DNA from: Betaproteobacteria bacterium
Lineage (GTDB): Bacteria > Pseudomonadota > Gammaproteobacteria > Burkholderiales > Usitatibacteraceae
Direction: 5' to 3'
Assembly: GCA_016720925.1 (NCBI GenBank)
Contig: JADKJR010000010.1
Coordinates: 94,887 to 158,886, forward strand
Length of the DNA stretch: 64,000 bases
Below the pieces are notes generated by a model. It was not told where the DNA came from. It saw nothing but the letters and a program-made list of their open reading frames with translations, and ran no database searches. Made by a program: the position numbers and the translations under genes. Below are positions 33,838 to 42,685 of the stretch, in pieces (position 1 is the stretch's first letter; each line of letters opens with the position of its first letter).

Positions 33838-36444
33838 CTATTTCTGAATCGAGTATTCGGGGGAATTCATGATGAGCCAAAACACCGTCTTGAAGCGCTC
33901 GGTACTCTGCGTGGTGGCGTTGCTATCGGTGAGCTTGGTCGCGACATCGATCAACTGCGTGCGGAACTGCATGCTCATCCCGCCCGACAGCAAGAGGATG
34001 TTCAGCGCATCGACCATGGCTGGCGGATTCGAGGCGAGCGCAATGTAGGGAGCGTAGTCCGGCGTCAGCCGATCGCCGGGCAACGCGTTCGATTGACCGA
34101 AGCCGCCGATGATGCCCCACTGCGAGAAATCCATGAATCCGGAAATCGTCGCGCTATTGGCAATCTCAAACTCCGGCCCGACCAGTCCAGCCTGTGACAA
34201 TGGGCCGGATGGTGCGTAATCGGGGCTGTAGAAATTGAATACGCTCGGTGCATGCAGCGGACTTTGCCCCAGTGCATCGGAACCGCCCAGATCCCAGATG
34301 GTGGCGTAACCGCTGGTCATCACCGCACCAAATGCGCGGTGCAGGTGTGTAAAGCGCAGAACCGGTTCGCGCAACTTTCCATAACTATTCGGCTGATTGG
34401 TGCGCGACAGGCGGGCTTCGGGATCGAGCAGGATCGCGCGAATCACAGCCTTCATATCGCCGCGCACACCCGAGCCGTTATTGTTGAATACGCTCGCCAC
34501 ACGCGCAACGTATGCGCCGCTAGGGTTGCTGGTGACCAGCCGCTGGATCAATTGCTCGCCGATGAATGGACCGACATTCGGGTGATTGAAGAGGTTATCC
34601 ACCACGGCATCGACATCCTGCATCGGCGTCTGGCCGGCCGGTACGTTTTGGCTGAAGCCCGCTGATCCTGGATAAACCAGCAGCGTTTTCGCGCCTGCGT
34701 CGTGCGGGCCGCCGGTGATGTCACGCTTGTCGTCACTGGAACGGTAGCTAGCTGTCCAGGGCACCATTGGCGTTGACCACGCCGTGCAGGCCTTAGCAGC
34801 GGTCGCGACATCCGACGGGTACGGCACGTCGGGATATAGCCAGCGCCAGGTCTTGGTCTGGTCTTGCCCCGCGTAGGTCCAACCCGTGAGCGCGCGCGAC
34901 ACCGACTGAATATCGTCTTGCGTGTAGGTACTGATAGCTTTGCCGGTGCCGGCATCAAACTGTACTGAACCATCGAGATTCAACATCACCGTGCCGATGG
35001 TGAAGAGCTGCATGATCTCGCGCGCATAGTTCTCGTTTGGAAAGATGTTGGGCGCCGTCGGGTCCGCCTTGGCATTGCCCTTCATGTCCAGGTATTCCCC
35101 CATCGCCGGGTTCAGGGTGACTTCCTTGATCAGCGTGCGGAAATTGCCGAACGCATTGGCGCCCAATATGTCTAGGTAACTCGCCGCACCGCAAGCCGCA
35201 TCGCCGATCGTGTTGTTCTGCATCGAGATCACGAGAATTTGCGAGAGCGCATAGGCAACGCGCTGGCGCAGTTGATCCGGCGCCTCGAAGTATTTCTTCC
35301 AGATCGACGGCATCATCACCGCGTAGGGCGTGACTGGATAAAACGGGTCATCTCTCACGGTAGGCAAGTGTAGCGACGGTGGCAATGCAAACTGCTCATC
35401 GAGATACGCGGCCGGCGTCAGCGCGGCCACACGATTGATCTCGGCCTGGGTCGCGCCAAACGTTGTCTGCGTGAGCAGGCGCGCGGGATCCCCTTGCGGA
35501 TGCGGCCCGACATTGACGGCCACTGGCGCGGAAATTACCGAAACGCCGTTGCCGTCGGTGGCCTTGGCCGTCAGGAAGCGCGGGCCTTCCGTCGGTGGCG
35601 TCCACGCGAACGAATACGGGCCGGCAATATCCTCGCCAATCTTGTTGACGCCATCAAAAAACTCGACGCGCACGATGGTTCCGCCGGTGACGGACGCGCT
35701 GGCATCGAGCGTCACGGGTGTGCCCATCTGTGCCGCGCCAACAGCGGCGAGCGATACGTACGGCGGTGCCGCGGCCGTGAGCGTGATGCCTACCCGCGAC
35801 TTGACCGCAGCAATCGCCGCCGCGGTCACTTGTCCCGAAACGCTGATGTCATAGCGGAACGTACTGGCATTCGCGATGTGACCCGCGCGTATCTTGACGG
35901 CGCTTTTGTCCACGGCAGTGACCGACGCGGAATTATCGAAGTCGCCCATCAGGAAACCCACTGAGGAGGAGACTGTCAGCGCGCCGCTCCCACCCGTCAC
36001 GCCCGTGAGCGTGACTTTTATTCGCCGACGGTCCGGAATATTGGTGAGATTCACGAGCACCTCGGTGGGCACGGTGAGGGACATGTTTGCCGTGGCATTG
36101 CCGATGGACGCGTTCGCGGTATCAACGACCGAGACTGTGCCTGGCGAGGTGACGGCTTCGCCAAATCTGAACACGATCAAATGACCCGCACCGCCGGATC
36201 GCGGCTCGATTGAAATATTTCCGTTGATAGCAGGTACCGGGTCGATCGGCAGATCAAACGTGCCGGCGCTGCCGTGTGTTTTGCGCGAGACGACGCCGTT
36301 CAGCGAAAGTGCGGCGGCTGATGATGCAATCGTTGACGCCAGCAATGCGATCGTCAATACCATTAACGAAAGTACGCCGCGCGGCGGCTTCGGGCATTTT
36401 TCTGTCATGGGGCGCGCCAAATATAGTTGGTTGAACTTTCTCAT
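33838..36444 (-). CDS. Exported DUF1800 protein with dockerin-like and Ig-like N-terminal domains
   Basis: The 868-residue protein has a signal peptide (residues ~20-47, VLSLMVLTIALLASTIAS). A beta-rich region follows, then a dockerin-like segment (about 168-225, GDFDNSASVTAVDKSAVKIR and a second half FRYDISVSGQVTAAAIAAVK), and a bacterial Ig-like domain (~230-315, TLDASASVTGGTIVRVEFFD). The DUF1800 domain fills ~320-868 (ARLLTQTTFGATQAEINR, NENYAREIMQLFTIG, HPNVGPFIGEQLIQRLV, EPVLRFTHLHRAFGA). DUF1800 normally acts with DUF1501, encoded 15 nt downstream. A second start, ATG 36408, would place the signal peptide nearer the amino end. Confidence 0.88.
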   Translation of the reverse strand: MRKFNQLYLARPMTEKCPKPPRGVLSLMVLTIALLASTIASSAAALSLNGVVSRKTHGSAGTFDLPIDPVPAINGNISIEPRSGGAGHLIVFRFGEAVTSPGTVSVVDTANASIGNATANMSLTVPTEVLVNLTNIPDRRRIKVTLTGVTGGSGALTVSSSVGFLMGDFDNSASVTAVDKSAVKIRAGHIANASTFRYDISVSGQVTAAAIAAVKSRVGITLTAAAPPYVSLAAVGAAQMGTPVTLDASASVTGGTIVRVEFFDGVNKIGEDIAGPYSFAWTPPTEGPRFLTAKATDGNGVSVISAPVAVNVGPHPQGDPARLLTQTTFGATQAEINRVAALTPAAYLDEQFALPPSLHLPTVRDDPFYPVTPYAVMMPSIWKKYFEAPDQLRQRVAYALSQILVISMQNNTIGDAACGAASYLDILGANAFGNFRTLIKEVTLNPAMGEYLDMKGNAKADPTAPNIFPNENYAREIMQLFTIGTVMLNLDGSVQFDAGTGKAISTYTQDDIQSVSRALTGWTYAGQDQTKTWRWLYPDVPYPSDVATAAKACTAWSTPMVPWTASYRSSDDKRDITGGPHDAGAKTLLVYPGSAGFSQNVPAGQTPMQDVDAVVDNLFNHPNVGPFIGEQLIQRLVTSNPSGAYVARVASVFNNNGSGVRGDMKAVIRAILLDPEARLSRTNQPNSYGKLREPVLRFTHLHRAFGAVMTSGYATIWDLGGSDALGQSPLHAPSVFNFYSPDYAPSGPLSQAGLVGPEFEIANSATISGFMDFSQWGIIGGFGQSNALPGDRLTPDYAPYIALASNPPAMVDALNILLLSGGMSMQFRTQLIDVATKLTDSNATTQSTERFKTVFWLIMNSPEYSIQK

Positions 36445-36493
36445 TTCAATTGAAAAGCACTAACCGTGCCAAGGATTCAAGTCTTTTGGCGAC

Positions 36494-36561
36494 GCCGACA
36501 AGCGCCATTTCGCAGTCCAATTTGTCGTCAATCGGCGACAAATGGCGCCAGAAGTGTCGGC
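36494..36561. repeat. Nested inverted repeats in intergenic region
   Basis: Outer arms GCCGACA (36494-36500) and TGTCGGC (36555-36561), then CGCCATTT (36503-36510) and AAATGGCG (36540-36547). Inside, ATTTGTCG (36520-36527) can pair with CGACAAAT (36536-36543). The outer and inner stems share bases and are mutually exclusive in part. It lies between the divergent DUF1800 and dipeptidase genes. Confidence 0.6.
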
Positions 36562-36676
36562 TTGGTTGTGCGGTGGGTATTCCGAGGATCCAAACTTCAG
36601 CCCCCACATTCAACAGGAATTCCGTTAAAGATATGAGATGCTTGGCGTTTGTTCACTGAGGTTCTCGTTGCCACCC

Positions 36677-37843
36677 ATGCGTAAAAAAATATTGATCGTC
36701 GTCACGCTCCTCGTCCTGGTGGGTGTGATTGTTTTCCTGAACATTCCCCAGGTGCTGGACAAACGGATGAATACCTCGGAACTGGCGCCGCCCTATTCCG
36801 CCAGCGCCGCCGCCCGTGCGCTCCACGACAAGCTCTTCGTTGCGGATCTGCACGACGATATCCTGCTCTGGTCGCGCGATCTGCTCGCGCGAAACGATTA
36901 TGGCCACAGCGACCTGCCGCGGCTGCAGGCCGGGCACGTGGGGCTTCAGGTGTTCTCCACCGTCACCAAGACGCCACGCAACATGAATTTCGATCGCAAT
37001 GCCGCGGACAGCGACAATATCACTCTGCTGGTGATGGCACAGCGTTGGCCGATACGCACCTGGACGAGTCTGCTTGAACGCGCACTCTATCAAAGCGAAC
37101 GGCTGCACCAGGCTGCCGCCGCGAGTACGGGCGCGATACGCATCGTGCGAACGCAATCCGATCTGGTGGAAGTACTCAAAACGCAATCCAGCCAAAGCGG
37201 GCGGCTGGCCGCAGTGTTGGCGACAGAAGGGTTGCATCCGCTTGAAGGCCAGCTCGAAAACGTCGACCGGCTCTATGACGCCGGATTTCGCATCACCGGA
37301 TTGACGCATTTCTTTGACAACGAGGTCGGCGGCTCCGCGCACGGCATGGTGCAAGGCGGCCTCACGCCTTTCGGCCGGCAGGTGGTCGCCCGGCTGGAAG
37401 AGAGGAAGATGCTGGTGGACCTGGCACATGCCTCGCCGCAATTGATCGACGATGTGCTGGCCATCGCCAAGCGTCCGGTGCTGGTCTCCCACACCGGCGT
37501 CAAGGGTACCTGCCCCGGTCCACGCAATCTCAGCGACGCACATATCAAAGCGATTGCGGCAACCGGTGGCGTCATCGGCATCGCGTACTTCCAGGGCGCC
37601 GTATGCGGGCTCACTGCGGCAGATATCATCAAGGCGATGCAGCATGCCATTGCGGTGGCGGGCGTCAAACACGTGGCGCTGGGCTCCGATTTTGACGGCG
37701 CCATTCGCGTCGCGTTCGATACCACCGGCCTGCAGTTGTTGACGCAAGGATTGATGGAAGCCGGCTTGAGTGAATCGGACATCGCCGACGTCATGGGTGG
37801 CAATGTCCGGCGCCTGCTACTGGAAAACTTGCCGACGCAATAG
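36677..37843 (+). CDS. Membrane-anchored M19 dipeptidase (renal dipeptidase family)
   Basis: ATG 36677 begins a transmembrane anchor (KKILIVVTLLVLVGVIVFLN). The peptidase domain has the metal ligands of family M19: VADLHDDIL (HxD), ATEGLHPLEG (bridging Glu), VSHTGVKG and a second His region, and LGSDFDGAI. It probably hydrolyses dipeptides, often with D-residues, at the outer face of the inner membrane. Its 388 residues fit the family. It stands alone with the half-copy repeat just downstream. Confidence 0.88.
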   Translation: MRKKILIVVTLLVLVGVIVFLNIPQVLDKRMNTSELAPPYSASAAARALHDKLFVADLHDDILLWSRDLLARNDYGHSDLPRLQAGHVGLQVFSTVTKTPRNMNFDRNAADSDNITLLVMAQRWPIRTWTSLLERALYQSERLHQAAAASTGAIRIVRTQSDLVEVLKTQSSQSGRLAAVLATEGLHPLEGQLENVDRLYDAGFRITGLTHFFDNEVGGSAHGMVQGGLTPFGRQVVARLEERKMLVDLAHASPQLIDDVLAIAKRPVLVSHTGVKGTCPGPRNLSDAHIKAIAATGGVIGIAYFQGAVCGLTAADIIKAMQHAIAVAGVKHVALGSDFDGAIRVAFDTTGLQLLTQGLMEAGLSESDIADVMGGNVRRLLLENLPTQ

Positions 37844-37860
37844 GCGCGCACGCGGGGAGA

Positions 37861-37880
37861 AAACTCAAGCACTGGCGCAC
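37861..37880. repeat. Half copy of the palindromic intergenic repeat (left arm only)
   Basis: AAACTCAAGCACTGGCGCAC matches the left arm of copy F (51129) but no right arm follows within 100 nt. It lies just after the dipeptidase gene. Confidence 0.65.
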
Positions 37881-38040
37881 CTTTCAAGCAGAAAATACTC
37901 CAGGATCCGCACCCACACTCATTTCTTTACATTTTCCCGCATTCGCGAAGAACCAAAGCTTAAACCCATCAGCATGTGAATTAGCGTCGCGGCACGTTGC
38001 GTGATCCGCGTGTTGCAGAGCAAACCGGATACCGTCAGCG

Positions 38041-39975
38041 TTAAATCTGTACCTGCGTCCCCAACTCGATCACCCGGTTGGACGGAATCCGGTAGTAGTC
38101 GGATGCCTTGGTCGCCAGGTGCGACATCCAGATAAAGAGGTGCCGCCGCCAACGAGCCAAGCCTTTGCCCGGCGCCAGCACGAGGGTCTCCCGATTCAGG
38201 AAGAATGAAGTCTGCATCAGATCGAAATGGAGGCCTTGCCGTCCGCAGTCCTTCAGCAATTGCGGGACGTCCGGCGTTTCCTTGAATCCATAATGACCCT
38301 TGCTGCGCCAGAAGCCGTGGCCCAGATCCTCGATCCAGATGTAGTCCTCCTCCGGCACGCGCGGAATGTCCTCGTTGACGATGGTGAGCACGACGATGCG
38401 TTCGTGCAGCACTTGGTTGTGTTTCATGTTGTGCAGGAGCGCCTTGGGAACCGCGTCAGAATTGACGGTCATGAAGACAGCGGTATTCGGCACGCGTGTC
38501 GGTGGTGACGCGCCGACGTTTTCGACAAAGTCTCTCAACGGCATACTCCATTCATGGGTACGTTTTGCGACCTCCGCGCGACCGCGCTTCCAGGTGGTCA
38601 TGATGGTGAACATCGTGGCACCCATGGCCAGCGGGAACCAGCCGCCTTCAACGAGCTTGACCGAGCTGGCCGAAAAGAATGCCGTGTCGATCACAAGGAA
38701 AAAACCGGTCGAGAGCAGGCAAAGCAGCAGGTTGTACTGCCAGCCGTAGCGCAGCACGAAAAAAGTCAGCACGGTGGTGATCAGCATGGTGCCGGACACC
38801 GCGAGGCCGTAGGCAAACGTCAGCGTAGTCGAGGAGCCAAAGCCGATTGCCGCCGCCAGCACGCCCAGCATAAGGGTCCAGTTCACCACCGGCATGTAGA
38901 TTTGGCCGATCTCTTTCGCCGAGGTCTGCACCACCTTGCCGCGCGGCAGGAAGCCGAGTTGTATCGCCTGCCGCGTCATCGAATAGGTGCCCGAGATGAC
39001 AGCCTGCGACGCGATCGCCGCGGCAACCGTTGCGAGCACCACGACCGGGTACAGCAGGTGACTGGGGAACATCAGGAAAAACGGATTCTCCAGCGCCTTG
39101 GGGTTGGCAATCAGCAGTGCGCCCTGCCCGAAGTAGTTGAGCACCAGTGCCGGAAATGCGCAGAAGAACCACGCCAGGCGGATCGGCTGCTTTCCGAAAT
39201 GGCCCATGTCCGCATACAGCGCTTCGGCACCGGTGACTGCCAGGAAAACTGCGCCCAGCACGATGAAGGAACCGAAGCCGTGCTGCGTCGCGAAACGCAA
39301 CGCGTGCATCGGGCTCAGGGCCTGCAGGACGTGCGGATTCGCGATCATGTTAAGCACGCCGGAAACCGCGAGCGTACCGAACCACAGCAACATGACCGGG
39401 CCGAACAGTGCACCAACGGTCGCCGTGCCTTTGTGCTGCAGAACGAAAAGTGCAACGATGACGACTACCGAAAGCGGCACCACGTACGGCTTCAGCAACG
39501 GCGTCGCAATCTCCAGCCCCTCCATCGCCCCAAGCACCGTGACGGCGGGCGTGATGACACTGTCGCCATAGAATAACGCCGCGCCAAACACGCCCAGCAG
39601 CGTCAGTCCTGTCCGCCAATGCAGACGGTCTTTCACAGACGTCGAGGCAAGAGACAGCAGCGCCATGATGCCGCCCTCCCGCTGGTCGTCCGCGCGCATC
39701 ATCAGCATCACATATTTGAGTGAGACCACCAGCATCAGCGACCAGAACAGCGCGGAGAGGCCGCCAAGGATGTTTTCCGCCGTGAAAGGAATGCCGAACG
39801 AGGGGTCGAACATCGCCTTGATCGTATACAGCGGGCTGGTACCGATATCACCGTAGACCACGCCGAGGGCAGCGAGCGCCAGCAGGCCGTATTGCCGGTG
39901 CGATTGTGGTGACGTTTGAGGTGTCGCTGCCAGCTTTTCCGGCGGCGTCAGCGGCTGCGGCTGAGTTGATTCCAT
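38041..39975 (-). CDS. kup: Kup (TrkD-type) low-affinity potassium transporter
   Basis: The 644-residue protein has the Kup signature GVVYGDIGTSPLYTIKAMF near residue 38, twelve predicted helices (including GVFGAALFYGDSVITPAVTVL) and a C-terminal cytoplasmic domain (YIWIEDLGHGFWRSKGHYGF). It imports K+ with protons. AAGAGG precedes ATG 39975; a short palindrome (CTTGTT-AC-AACAAG, 39984-39997) overlaps the leader. It is divergent from the kdp operon across about 730 nt of non-coding DNA, making a two-system potassium island. Confidence 0.93.
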   Translation of the reverse strand: MESTQPQPLTPPEKLAATPQTSPQSHRQYGLLALAALGVVYGDIGTSPLYTIKAMFDPSFGIPFTAENILGGLSALFWSLMLVVSLKYVMLMMRADDQREGGIMALLSLASTSVKDRLHWRTGLTLLGVFGAALFYGDSVITPAVTVLGAMEGLEIATPLLKPYVVPLSVVVIVALFVLQHKGTATVGALFGPVMLLWFGTLAVSGVLNMIANPHVLQALSPMHALRFATQHGFGSFIVLGAVFLAVTGAEALYADMGHFGKQPIRLAWFFCAFPALVLNYFGQGALLIANPKALENPFFLMFPSHLLYPVVVLATVAAAIASQAVISGTYSMTRQAIQLGFLPRGKVVQTSAKEIGQIYMPVVNWTLMLGVLAAAIGFGSSTTLTFAYGLAVSGTMLITTVLTFFVLRYGWQYNLLLCLLSTGFFLVIDTAFFSASSVKLVEGGWFPLAMGATMFTIMTTWKRGRAEVAKRTHEWSMPLRDFVENVGASPPTRVPNTAVFMTVNSDAVPKALLHNMKHNQVLHERIVVLTIVNEDIPRVPEEDYIWIEDLGHGFWRSKGHYGFKETPDVPQLLKDCGRQGLHFDLMQTSFFLNRETLVLAPGKGLARWRRHLFIWMSHLATKASDYYRIPSNRVIELGTQVQI

Positions 39976-40303
39976 TGCGACCTCTTGTTACAACAAGGTC
40001 ATATTCTAGGTTTTGACCTGCAGGCAAGGCTGTCTATGCGAGAAATTTTACAGGTTCTTTATGCGCAAACGGCGCCGGTCGTCGGGCATACCGGCTTCGG
40101 GGCCGCGATTTGCATGCCTCAGAAACCTAGATTGCAGCACTGGGTGAGCCTTCGCGCCAAGCGCACTTTCCATGATGCCAGGGGATATTGGACTTCGGTG
40201 GGTATGCTGAAGAACGAATCGACATAAGGGACATGTAATTTCCAGGAATGCGTGCGTAACTTCCTGCGGACGCAGGTTGCGGAATCGCCCGTAGCGAGAC
40301 GCC

Positions 40304-40366
40304 AAACGCAAGCACCGGTACGGCACTCCGGTCAAAAGGCGCCGGGAGTCGCGCCGGTGGCTGGGT
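40304..40366. repeat. Diverged copy of the palindromic intergenic repeat
   Basis: AAACGCAAGCACCGGTACGGC and GTCGCGCCGGTGGCTGGGT keep the spacing and most of the core (AAGCAC-GG, GCGCC-GTG) of the other copies but differ at several positions. Confidence 0.5.
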
Positions 40367-40617
40367 ATTACCTGGGATGATTTTTGCGACCGGCTCCACC
40401 AATTCAGTTCTGCTTAAACGTGGTTATTTGCGGGCTGTCAATACACCGGCCACACGCGGACGAAAATGGTTGCCAATGTGGAAGTCACCGAGCACGTGAG
40501 ACTTCGGACGTTCAGGTTAGAGAAAGCGACTGCGACTTTGCGTCTTGCCATTCTGATCTGATAGGGCCGGCATATCGATGAATCCCGTCGTCGGGGCGGG
40601 CGGTCCAATTTCTTTAT

Positions 40618-40654
40618 GCCGTCTTTATATGTCTGGCCCAAATATATAGACGGC
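40618..40654. promoter_or_regulatory. Inverted repeat upstream of kdp, candidate KdpE operator
   Basis: GCCGTCTTTATAT (40618-40630) mirrors ATATATAGACGGC (40642-40654) with one mismatch and a ~11-nt gap. It lies 54 nt before the first small frame of the operon. Its A/T-rich centre resembles response-regulator sites; assignment to KdpE is inference. Confidence 0.45.
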
Positions 40655-40707
40655 CAAAACGAACATGTACGTAACCTTGCCGCAGGTCTTCCTGAATTGG
40701 AGCAGTC

Positions 40708-40800
40708 ATGGATTTTCTATTTGTGGGTTTGATTCTGGTATTTGGTGCAGTGATTCTGTTGCTGGTCGCGGGCTGCGCGCGCCTGAAGGAGAAGAAATGA
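40708..40800 (+). CDS. Small membrane peptide upstream of kdpF
   Basis: ATG 40708 follows TTGGAGCAGTC and encodes about 30 residues: MDFLFVGLILVFGAVILLLV and a basic tail (CARLKEKK). It is one hydrophobic helix. The stop (TGA) overlaps the kdpF start as ATGA, so the frame is coupled to the operon. Whether it is a functional KdpF-like peptide is unknown. Confidence 0.6.
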   Translation: MDFLFVGLILVFGAVILLLVAGCARLKEKK

Positions 40801-40889
40801 ACGGAATTCTCATCGCTGGCGCCCTTGTGGCGGTCGGCTTGCTGGTCTACCTTCTGGTGGCCCTGTTCAATGCGGAGGACTTCTCATGA
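40797..40889 (+). CDS. kdpF: KdpF, small stabilising subunit of the Kdp K+ ATPase
   Basis: The 30-residue single-helix peptide MNGILIAGALVAVGLLVYLL with the tail NAEDF matches KdpF in length, helix and the NAE(D)F ending. It stabilises the KdpABC complex in the inner membrane. ATGA overlaps link it to the small frame before it and to kdpA after it. Confidence 0.88.
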   Translation: MNGILIAGALVAVGLLVYLLVALFNAEDFS

Positions 40890-42676
40890 TGTCCTTTGAA
40901 TACTGGTTATTGCTGGCGGTTTTCACCACTATCGTCGTCGCGGTGGCGAAACCGGTCGGCCTGCATCTGACGGGGCTGATTGACGGATCGTCGCGCCTGG
41001 TCAAGGCGGGCAAGCGGATCGAGAACGGCATATTGCGCCTGGTCGGAACCAACGCCGATGAAGAGATGAACTGGAAGGATTACGCGGTCGCCGTGCTGCT
41101 GTTCAGCGCGGCAGGCGTGCTACTGACGTATCTCCTGCAGCGAATCCAACTGTGGCTGCCATTCAACCCGCGATCGATGGCCAACCTGTCGGCGGATTCC
41201 GCGTTCAATACCGCGGTGAGCTTCATCACCAACACCAATTGGCAGGGCTATGGCGGCGAATCCACAATGAGTTATTTCACGCAAATGGCGGCGCTGACGG
41301 TACAAAACTTCCTGTCGGCGGCAACCGGCATTGCGGTGGCCTTTGCGCTGATTCGCGGTTTCGCCCGCCATTCGATGGCGACCATCGGCAATTTCTGGAC
41401 CGACCTCTATCGCATCACGTTGTACCTGCTGCTGCCGATCTCATTCGTGTTCGCGCTGGCCCTTGTCAGTCAGGGAGTCATTCAGAATCTCTCACCTTAT
41501 CCGGAGGCAACGACGCTGGAAGTAAACAAATACGATGCGCCGAAGAATGGTCCGAACGGCCAGCCGCAGAAGGATGACAAGGGCAATGCGGTCACCGAAC
41601 CCGCCGAAGCCAAGACCCAGGTCATTGCGATGGGACCGGTCGCCTCGCAGGAAGCGATCAAGATGCTGGGCACCAACGGCGGCGGTTTCTTCAATGCCAA
41701 CTCCGCCCACCCTTACGAGAATCCGACGCCGTTGGCGAACTTCCTGCAGATGCTGTCGATCTTCCTGATTCCGGCAGGGCTGTGCTATGCATTTGGCCGC
41801 GCCGTAGGTGACACGCGCCAAGGCTGGGCCATTCTCGGTGCGATGGCGATGATCTTCGTTGGCTTCGCAATCGTTGCCATGTCGGCCGAGCAGACGGCCA
41901 GCCCGCTCATTGCCAAACTCGGCAGTGACGTCTCCATGGGCAACATGGAAGGCAAAGAGATGCGCTTTGGCGTCGCGGCGTCAGCCTTGTTTGCCACGGT
42001 CACCACGGCGGCATCGTGCGGCGCGGTTAACGCCATGCACGATTCATTCACGCCCATCGGCGGCATGGTGCCGATATTACTGATGCAGTTGGGAGAAGTG
42101 GTTTTCGGCGGTGTCGGCTCCGGCCTCTACGGCATGCTGGTGTTCGCCGTGATGGCGGTCTTCCTGGCCGGCCTGATGATCGGCCGCACGCCGGAGTATC
42201 TCGGCAAGAAGATCGAGAGCTATGAAATCAAGATGGTGTCGGTGGCAATCCTGGTGACGCCGATACTGGTGCTGGCAGGCACCGCGTTATCCGTGCTATT
42301 GGCCGATGGCAAAGCCGGCGTGCTCAATCCCGGTGCGCATGGCTTCTCCGAAATTCTCTACGCGTTTTCGTCGGCCGCCAACAACAATGGCAGCGCGTTC
42401 GCCGGTCTTTCGGCCAACACGCCCTACTACAACACGGCGCTGGCGATCGCCATGTGGTTCGGCCGCTTCGCCATCATCGTGCCGGTGCTGGCGCTGGCCG
42501 GTTCGTTCGCCGCCAAGAAACGCATCCCGGTATCGAGCGGCACCATGCCGACTCACGGCCCGCTGTTCGTCACATTGCTGATCGGAACCGTATTGCTTAT
42601 TGGCGCACTGACCTATATTCCCGCGCTGGCGCTGGGACCCATCGTCGAGCATCTGTTGATGCTTGCCGCGAAATAA
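40886..42676 (+). CDS. kdpA: KdpA, K+-selective channel subunit of the Kdp ATPase
   Basis: The 596-residue polytopic protein has the four selectivity-filter-like repeats, including TNTNWQGYGGESTMSYFTQM (first), GTNGGGFFNANSAHPYENPT (second) and SAANNNGSAFAGLSANTP (later). KdpA binds K+ at these filters and passes it toward KdpB. The start ATG overlaps the kdpF stop; kdpB begins 9 nt after its stop. The frame is intact, the last long gene in the window that is before frameshifts begin. Confidence 0.95.
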   Translation: MMSFEYWLLLAVFTTIVVAVAKPVGLHLTGLIDGSSRLVKAGKRIENGILRLVGTNADEEMNWKDYAVAVLLFSAAGVLLTYLLQRIQLWLPFNPRSMANLSADSAFNTAVSFITNTNWQGYGGESTMSYFTQMAALTVQNFLSAATGIAVAFALIRGFARHSMATIGNFWTDLYRITLYLLLPISFVFALALVSQGVIQNLSPYPEATTLEVNKYDAPKNGPNGQPQKDDKGNAVTEPAEAKTQVIAMGPVASQEAIKMLGTNGGGFFNANSAHPYENPTPLANFLQMLSIFLIPAGLCYAFGRAVGDTRQGWAILGAMAMIFVGFAIVAMSAEQTASPLIAKLGSDVSMGNMEGKEMRFGVAASALFATVTTAASCGAVNAMHDSFTPIGGMVPILLMQLGEVVFGGVGSGLYGMLVFAVMAVFLAGLMIGRTPEYLGKKIESYEIKMVSVAILVTPILVLAGTALSVLLADGKAGVLNPGAHGFSEILYAFSSAANNNGSAFAGLSANTPYYNTALAIAMWFGRFAIIVPVLALAGSFAAKKRIPVSSGTMPTHGPLFVTLLIGTVLLIGALTYIPALALGPIVEHLLMLAAK

Positions 42677-42685
42677 GGTGAAGAC

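Larger units (their letters stand above)
40000..40707. other. Long intergenic region between kup and kdp
   Basis: This 708-nt stretch has no convincing gene. It contains a diverged copy of the palindromic repeat (40304-40366) and a 13-bp inverted repeat with one mismatch (40618-40654) that is well placed for kdp control. Confidence 0.5.

Noticed and set aside
39985..40227. 80-codon plus-strand frame in the kup-kdp gap
   Set aside because: No ribosome-binding site, no domain and unremarkable composition; probably non-coding.
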